From contig DGHR01000009.1 of the NCBI GenBank assembly GCA_002392745.1, positions 100,473-109,143 of the forward strand: a stretch of 8,671 nucleotides of DNA, read 5' to 3'. Shown here piece by piece: positions 5,607 through 8,671 of the stretch. The notes under the pieces were generated by a model that saw nothing but the letters and a program-made list of their open reading frames with translations, ran no database searches and was not told the origin of the DNA. The translations under genes and the position numbers were made by a program. Each line of letters opens with the position of its first letter. Positions within the stretch are counted from its first letter, which is position 1. This DNA is from Bacteroidales bacterium UBA3843. Lineage in GTDB: Bacteria; Bacteroidota; Bacteroidia; Bacteroidales; Paludibacteraceae.

Positions 5607-5776
5607 TGTATTTTCTTTTCTCGATGTGGTGTGTACGGTCTTACCTACGTTGCGTTAGTGATTAGTTAGTCCTTCGTTGATGGTTCGTTAGCCATTACCC
5701 TTACTGCGTCCTATGCAACAGCAAGGCATTTCCTATACACTCCGTGCCGGATCTTTTGTGTCACACCCTGATGAAC

Positions 5777-5878
5777 TCATTCTTCACTCCATCGGAAGAT
5801 AGTGCGTCTGGCTACGCCCTGCATTGAGGGGAGAAGGAGCATGGCACAGAATAAAAAGAAAATGATGTGTCGGTTCAT
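5777..5878 (-). CDS. 33-aa ORF with signal-peptide-like sequence
   Basis: The ATG at 5878 lies 22 bp after the TAATTTTG -7 box, as expected for a Bacteroidetes gene with a short leader. The peptide has a basic start (MNRH), a hydrophobic core (IIFFLFCAMLLL), then PSMQGVA followed by RRTIFRWSEE and a stop. GVA is an acceptable signal peptidase I site, which would release a 10-residue peptide. No Shine-Dalgarno is visible. The same frame continues after the TGA for 21 codons to TAG (5711-5713) and 14 more to TAA (5666-5668), so it may instead be the head of a decayed exported protein. I recognise no family. The alternative is chance hydrophobic translation of an RNA gene. Confidence 0.35.
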   Translation of the reverse strand: MNRHIIFFLFCAMLLLPSMQGVARRTIFRWSEE

Positions 5879-5899
5879 GGTGTTCAATAGTTTTGCACG

Positions 5900-5932
5900 C
5901 AAAATTACAATAAAATTTGCATAATATGCAAA
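5900..5932 (-). promoter_or_regulatory. Bacteroidetes-type promoter of the unannotated unit
   Basis: On the minus strand TTTG (5932-5929) is followed after 21 bp by TAATTTTG (5907-5900), matching TTTG-N19-21-TAnnTTTG. The -33 box is the end of the T-run of the RluA gene's terminator. It points left into a region with no annotated gene. Confidence 0.7.
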
Positions 5933-5959
5933 AAAAAGTGCCCCGAAGGACACTTTTTT
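5930..5959 (-). terminator. Intrinsic terminator of the RluA-type gene, UUCG tetraloop
   Basis: In RNA from the minus strand, aaaaaagugucc pairs with gggcacuuuuuu (one U-G pair) and is closed by a UUCG tetraloop, then ends in a run of eight U. The gene's TAA stop (5958-5960) lies in its A-rich 5' arm. It should efficiently end the PnuC-RluA transcript. Confidence 0.9.
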
Positions 5960-6854
5960 ATAGCAACACTCGGTTGAACTCCTTAGGCACTGGGCTCTCG
6001 AACCGTACTGTTTTCTCCGTCACGGGGTGAATGAACTCCAGCACTTTGGCGTGCAGACAGAGACGGTCTATCGGGCTGGACTCATTGCCGTGACCGTATT
6101 TGCGGTCGCCGACTACCGGGCATCCTTTGGATGCCATATGAACGCGTATCTGGTTCGTCCGTCCCGTCTCCAGGTGTAACTCTACAAGGGAATAACCTCC
6201 ACCTTCTGCCGTTTTCAAAACCTTGTAATTCGTGATAGCGATGTCCCCGCCATCATCTACAGGCGATGAATAGACCACCGCATTGCGTTTGTCCTCCGTC
6301 AGCCACGTAGTGATTTTACCCTCTCGAGGTTCAGGCACGCCCTCGGTAAGTGCAATATAGGTGCGCTCGGTCACTAACTCCCGCCAGTATTCCCGCATAT
6401 AGTGCTGCAGTTCTTCGGAACGGGCAAAAACGAGCAGACCGGATGTCTCTCTGTCCAGCCGGTGCACAACGTATATATTCGCGCGCGCGTTCTGCTTCTT
6501 GACGTACGCGCGCAAGATGGACAGAGCTGTCGTCTCCCTGCTTCCCGGTGTGGCTGGTACGGTGATCAGACCCGGCTGTTTGTTGACTACGATCAGGTCG
6601 TCGTCTTCGTACACGATTCTCAGTTTTGGGTGGGTTAGCTGGCTGTTGCCGCGACCGGATGAGACGGTAACTATATTGCCGGCGCTGAGCATGAAATCAT
6701 GGCGGGTCTGCACGGCATTTCCCACTTTGACACGCCGCTGACTGAGCAATTGCTTGACCGACGAACGGGCCATACCACCCATCTTGGCGATGAGAAAATC
6801 CATGAGCGTTGCCGATTCGCTAACGCGTAATACAGTATCTTGTTTTCTAATCAT
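5958..6854 (-). CDS. RluA-family pseudouridine synthase
   Basis: This enzyme converts specific uridines in rRNA or tRNA to pseudouridine in the cytoplasm. The 298-aa protein has an S4-like RNA-binding region at about 11-65 (LMDFLIAKMGGMARSSVKQL, then RRVKVGNAV). The catalytic domain starts near 78 (LRIVYEDDDLIVVNKQPGL) and contains HRLDRETSG with catalytic Asp134. GRTNQIRVHMASKGCPVVGDRKYG near 230-255 is the second hallmark. An S4 plus RluA layout suits the RluC/RluD branch, but the target uridine cannot be read from the sequence, so no symbol is given. The start overlaps the PnuC-like gene's stop by 4 bp (ATGA), so the two are co-transcribed and translationally coupled. Its own terminator begins at the stop codon. 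Confidence 0.93.
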   Translation of the reverse strand: MIRKQDTVLRVSESATLMDFLIAKMGGMARSSVKQLLSQRRVKVGNAVQTRHDFMLSAGNIVTVSSGRGNSQLTHPKLRIVYEDDDLIVVNKQPGLITVPATPGSRETTALSILRAYVKKQNARANIYVVHRLDRETSGLLVFARSEELQHYMREYWRELVTERTYIALTEGVPEPREGKITTWLTEDKRNAVVYSSPVDDGGDIAITNYKVLKTAEGGGYSLVELHLETGRTNQIRVHMASKGCPVVGDRKYGHGNESSPIDRLCLHAKVLEFIHPVTEKTVRFESPVPKEFNRVLL

Positions 6855-7612
6855 TTTTTACAAAAAATCTTTGCCCAATACAGGTTCTCTTTCTTTGTGG
6901 CTTTGATCCATGCGAGGCCTGCCATGGAGTTGATGACCAGGAAGAATGTAAACAGCACAATAGAGAACACGTTACCGACAATAATGAATAATCCTATACC
7001 GGCGATGCTATATATGAACCAATAGATCCATGAGTCCGTTTTACGGTATATTAGCCAATAGTTAGCAAGGAAAGAGGAAGAGATAAGGAGACCGTTGAGC
7101 AGTTTGATAGCGATATTGTCTGTCAGTGCCTCATGCCTGAAAGCAAATGTTGCGAGTACATAGTCTCCGGCAGTAATAAAAACGAGCAGGGCGATAGAAA
7201 GAATCAAACGTGGAGTATCCAGAAACTTCGGTTCGAAGCTCGCTCCTCCTTCGTCTTTCCCGCGGCTCCATTTGTAAATGGACATCATCTGGAACGGGAT
7301 GAAAACAAAGAAGTAGAGGAATGTGCTGTCGAATTGTCCTTGTAGCAGGAACTGTACGCCCAACAGAATAGACATGATGATTCCGGCGAAGAAACCGGTG
7401 TAGTTCTGCGGGTCGCGGATAGTCAGGATATAGGCTACGCCGATGATGCTGGCTGGGATGCCTACTACCCAGGCGGGGTCGTTCCATTTGAGGAGTGGAA
7501 CACTCGGGAAAATCAGTTCTGCGAGCCATAAAAGTCCCAATAATGCTCCAAAAAGAATGATGGAGATGATGAAATTGCGGCCTAAGGCGCGCCAAAGATT
7601 TGTGTTGTTCAT
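6851..7612 (-). CDS. pnuC: PnuC-like vitamin/nucleoside transporter
   Basis: This 253-aa inner-membrane protein resembles the PnuC family, which moves nicotinamide riboside or, in relatives PnuT and PnuX, thiamine or riboflavin by facilitated diffusion. It has about seven or eight helices. Family-like segments are WVVGIPASIIGVAYIL (about 48-63), NYTGFFAGIIMS (about 70-81), FIPFQMMSIYKW near 103-114, and a C-terminal pattern with ANYWLIYRKTDSWIYWFI and a final FFLVINSMAGLAWIK. No thiamine or other riboswitch is recognisable in the 118-bp leader, and no NAD, thiamine or riboflavin gene is adjacent, so the substrate is open. The preceding rpmE terminator separates it from the ribosomal genes, but no consensus promoter is visible in the gap. 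It is coupled to the RluA-type gene by a 4-bp overlap. Confidence 0.8.
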   Translation of the reverse strand: MNNTNLWRALGRNFIISIILFGALLGLLWLAELIFPSVPLLKWNDPAWVVGIPASIIGVAYILTIRDPQNYTGFFAGIIMSILLGVQFLLQGQFDSTFLYFFVFIPFQMMSIYKWSRGKDEGGASFEPKFLDTPRLILSIALLVFITAGDYVLATFAFRHEALTDNIAIKLLNGLLISSSFLANYWLIYRKTDSWIYWFIYSIAGIGLFIIVGNVFSIVLFTFFLVINSMAGLAWIKATKKENLYWAKIFCKK

Positions 7613-7635
7613 AGGATTATTAGTTTGTCTTGTTT

Positions 7636-7663
7636 CTAGTTGGTTAGTTGGCTAGTTGCCTAG
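7636..7663. repeat. Short tandem repeat of the ctagttgg type
   Basis: Three 8-bp units (ctagttgg, ttagttgg, ctagttgc) and a partial ctag lie in the leader before the PnuC-like gene. It looks like the unstable short intergenic repeats common in Bacteroidetes. Confidence 0.65.
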
Positions 7664-7677
7664 CAGACTGGTTTTGT

Positions 7678-7717
7678 TATAAAAAACAATACGGGCGAGC
7701 CATAAGCCCGCCCGTAT
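7678..7717 (-). terminator. Intrinsic terminator after rpmE
   Basis: The arm 7689-7700 pairs with 7706-7717 (12 positions, one A-C or G-U position depending on strand) around a 5-nt loop. On the minus strand it is followed by tgttttttat. It ends the rpsR-rplI-rpmE transcript 13 bp beyond the rpmE stop. Confidence 0.85.
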
Positions 7718-7730
7718 CTTGCACAAGTGA

Positions 7731-7985
7731 TTACTTGCGGTTGCGGTTGCCGTAGCGCGACATAAATTTATCCACACGACCGGCGGTGTCTACCAGTTTA
7801 GACTTGCCGGTATAGAATGGGTGACTCGTATTGGAGATTTCAAGCTTGATCAGCGGATACTGAACACCGTCAATCTCAATTGTGTCCTTCGTTGCAGCTG
7901 TAGAGCGGCTGAAGAACTGAGTACCGTCAGACATATCTTTGAAAACCACTACGCGGTAGTTCTCGGGATGAATTCCTTTTTTCAT
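7731..7985 (-). CDS. rpmE: 50S ribosomal protein L31, type B (cysteine-free)
   Basis: This is a component of the large ribosomal subunit that bridges to the 30S head. The 84-aa protein begins MKKGIHPENYRVVVFKDMSDG and contains SNTSHPFYTGKSKLVDTAGRVDKF, the L31 signature near 51-74. It contains no cysteine, so it lacks the zinc-binding Cys residues of type A L31; this is the zinc-independent type B form (often called rpmE2), usual in Bacteroidetes. It follows rplI after 38 bp and ends 13 bp before a terminator. The leader is A/G-rich (ttgaaaggaaaaagaca) and overlaps a short repeat. Confidence 0.95.
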   Translation of the reverse strand: MKKGIHPENYRVVVFKDMSDGTQFFSRSTAATKDTIEIDGVQYPLIKLEISNTSHPFYTGKSKLVDTAGRVDKFMSRYGNRNRK

Positions 7986-7995
7986 TGTCTTTTTC

Positions 7996-8025
7996 CTTTC
8001 AATTTTCAGTTTTCAACTTTCAATT
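7996..8025. repeat. tttcaatt-type repeat between rplI and rpmE
   Basis: Two exact tttcaatt units (7997-8004 and 8018-8025) flank a related ttttcaac unit. The repeat fills most of the 38-bp gap, touches the rplI stop codon and contributes to the purine-rich leader of rpmE on the minus strand. Confidence 0.6.
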
Positions 8026-8467
8026 ACTCAGCTACTACATTCAATTTGATGTCAGCCTTAACCTCACGATGGAGACGAGCCTGTGCGGTGTACTCACCTA
8101 CTTGCTTGATCGGCTCGGCGATGGTAATCACCTTTTTGTCGATGGCAATCTCCTGGGCTGCGAGAGCGTCAGAGATGTTTTGGGTGGTAACTGTACCGAA
8201 AATCTTGCCGTCCTCGTTAGCTTTTACTTTTACCTCAATTACGGTCTCTGCCAGTTTAGCCTCCAATGCCTGAGCGTCGGCCAACAGTTTAGCGGCTTTG
8301 TGAGCCTGTTGTTTCAGGTTCTCTGCCAGCTGTTTTTTGTTGCTCTCGTTGGCGATGATGGCTATCTTCTGAGGCAGCAGATAGTTGCGTCCGTAGCCGT
8401 CACGTACTTTTACGATGTCGTTCTTGAAACCCAGATTAGCCAGGTCTTGAATCAGAATTACTTCCAT
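8024..8467 (-). CDS. rplI: 50S ribosomal protein L9
   Basis: This large-subunit protein binds 23S rRNA near the L1 stalk and helps maintain reading frame. The 147-aa length is typical. The N-terminal domain starts MEVILIQDLANLGFKNDIVKVRDGYGRNYLLPQ, with the family signature in VKVRDGYGRNYLLP (about 19-32). A long Ala/Lys/Gln-rich helix (about 42-75) connects it to the C-terminal domain with DGKIFGTVTTQNISDAL (about 86-102). It lies 31 bp after rpsR. The leader aaaggaaagaaa before the ATG is purine-rich. The order rpsR-rplI matches the widely conserved rpsF-rpsR-rplI cluster. Confidence 0.97.
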   Translation of the reverse strand: MEVILIQDLANLGFKNDIVKVRDGYGRNYLLPQKIAIIANESNKKQLAENLKQQAHKAAKLLADAQALEAKLAETVIEVKVKANEDGKIFGTVTTQNISDALAAQEIAIDKKVITIAEPIKQVGEYTAQARLHREVKADIKLNVVAE

Positions 8468-8498
8468 TTTCTTTCCTTTCAGTTAATCGGTTCTACAA

Positions 8499-8671
8499 TT
8501 ATTTCATCATATCGGTTACGTAAGGCAGCAATGCCAAGTGGCGTGCTTTCTTTACGGCCTGAGCTACCTTGCGCTGGTATTTCAGCGAAGTACCGGTAAT
8601 ACGGCGGGGCAGAATCTTGCCTTGCTCGTTCAGGAACTTCTTCAGAAACTCAGGATCTTTGTAATCGATGT
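8499..8671 (-). CDS. rpsR: 30S ribosomal protein S18, 5' end outside window
   Basis: The last 56 codons of S18 are present. They read IDYKDPEFLKKFLNEQGKI, then LPRRITGTSLKYQRKVAQAV, then KKARHLALLPYVTD and MMK before TAA. RRITG and QRKVAQAVKKARHLALLPY are the family hallmarks. S18 sits on the 30S platform and pairs with S6, whose gene rpsF is expected just beyond the window edge. The gene is cut by the window, not truncated. Confidence 0.96.
   Translation of the reverse strand, partial: IDYKDPEFLKKFLNEQGKILPRRITGTSLKYQRKVAQAVKKARHLALLPYVTDMMK

Larger units (their letters stand above)
5402..5893 (-). ncRNA. Candidate unannotated transcript (small RNA or short mRNA), about 490 nt
   Basis: A consensus promoter (5900-5932) and an intrinsic terminator (5402-5429) on the same strand delimit about 490 nt that contain no recognised protein gene. 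The start near 5893 is set by the usual distance from the -7 box. The 5' end carries a 33-codon ORF with a signal-peptide-like sequence. The 3' half has four copies of a TTGGCACTA unit and three copies of an AGTGCCAA unit, which can pair as a long stem with single-base bulges around a 36-nt loop. It does not look like 6S, tmRNA, RNase P or SRP RNA to me. It could be a small RNA, a peptide mRNA or the remains of a decayed gene that kept its control signals. Confidence 0.4.

Noticed and set aside
5359..5607. 82-aa minus-strand ORF through the TGGCAC arrays
   Set aside because: Its N-terminus is repeat translation (ALLALLALL), it runs through the terminator at 5402-5429 and into the esterase promoter, and has no family resemblance.
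7613..7730. Riboswitch or promoter for the PnuC-like gene
   Set aside because: The stretch is accounted for by the rpmE terminator and a short ctagttgg repeat. No thiamine-box motif or TTTG/TAnnTTTG pair is present.

Overview
The window looks like a Bacteroidales chromosome (Prevotella/Bacteroides/Porphyromonas-like). Three things support this: the exbB - membrane protein - exbD - exbD gene order; two promoters matching the Bacteroidetes consensus TTTG-N19-21-TAnnTTTG; and short tandem intergenic repeats of a kind common in that phylum. The tRNA has no encoded CCA. Start sites mostly lack a strong Shine-Dalgarno and have A-rich leaders, also usual for the group. This placement is inference; no taxonomic marker was searched.

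Layout, plus strand: the 3' part of a tRNA-Ser(GGA) (1-69) is followed by about 300 bp without a gene. That gap holds a duplicated 66-bp block and a second copy of the tRNA's T-arm and acceptor 3' end. Next comes a six-gene set (375-3881): ExbB-like proton channel, 4-TM protein, two ExbD/TolR-like proteins, a YiiX-like (NlpC/P60 superfamily) cysteine hydrolase and a small DUF4878-like lipoprotein. It is closed by a strong terminator at 3898-3940. The first four genes probably form an inner-membrane energy-coupling complex acting on the outer membrane or envelope. The last two are linked by overlaps (29 bp and 4 bp), although a terminator-like hairpin lies at the boundary between the exb genes and the hydrolase.

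Layout, minus strand: a secreted SGNH esterase of the rhamnogalacturonan-acetylesterase type (3977-5347) has its own consensus promoter and carries two in-frame stretches that look like intergenic repeat DNA. Then 610 bp contain no recognised protein gene (5348-5957). Beyond it are an RluA-type pseudouridine synthase and a PnuC-like transporter (4-bp overlap), then rpmE (L31, cysteine-free type), rplI (L9) and a partial rpsR (S18).

The most interesting part is 5402-5932. On the minus strand it reads as a complete, unannotated transcription unit: a consensus promoter (5900-5932), a 33-codon ORF with a signal-peptide-like sequence about 15 nt after the inferred start site, two mutually complementary tandem repeat arrays that could fold into a long bulged hairpin, and an intrinsic terminator (5402-5429). 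The T-run of that terminator also supplies the -33 box of the downstream esterase promoter. The same terminator/promoter fusion occurs at the upstream end of the unit.
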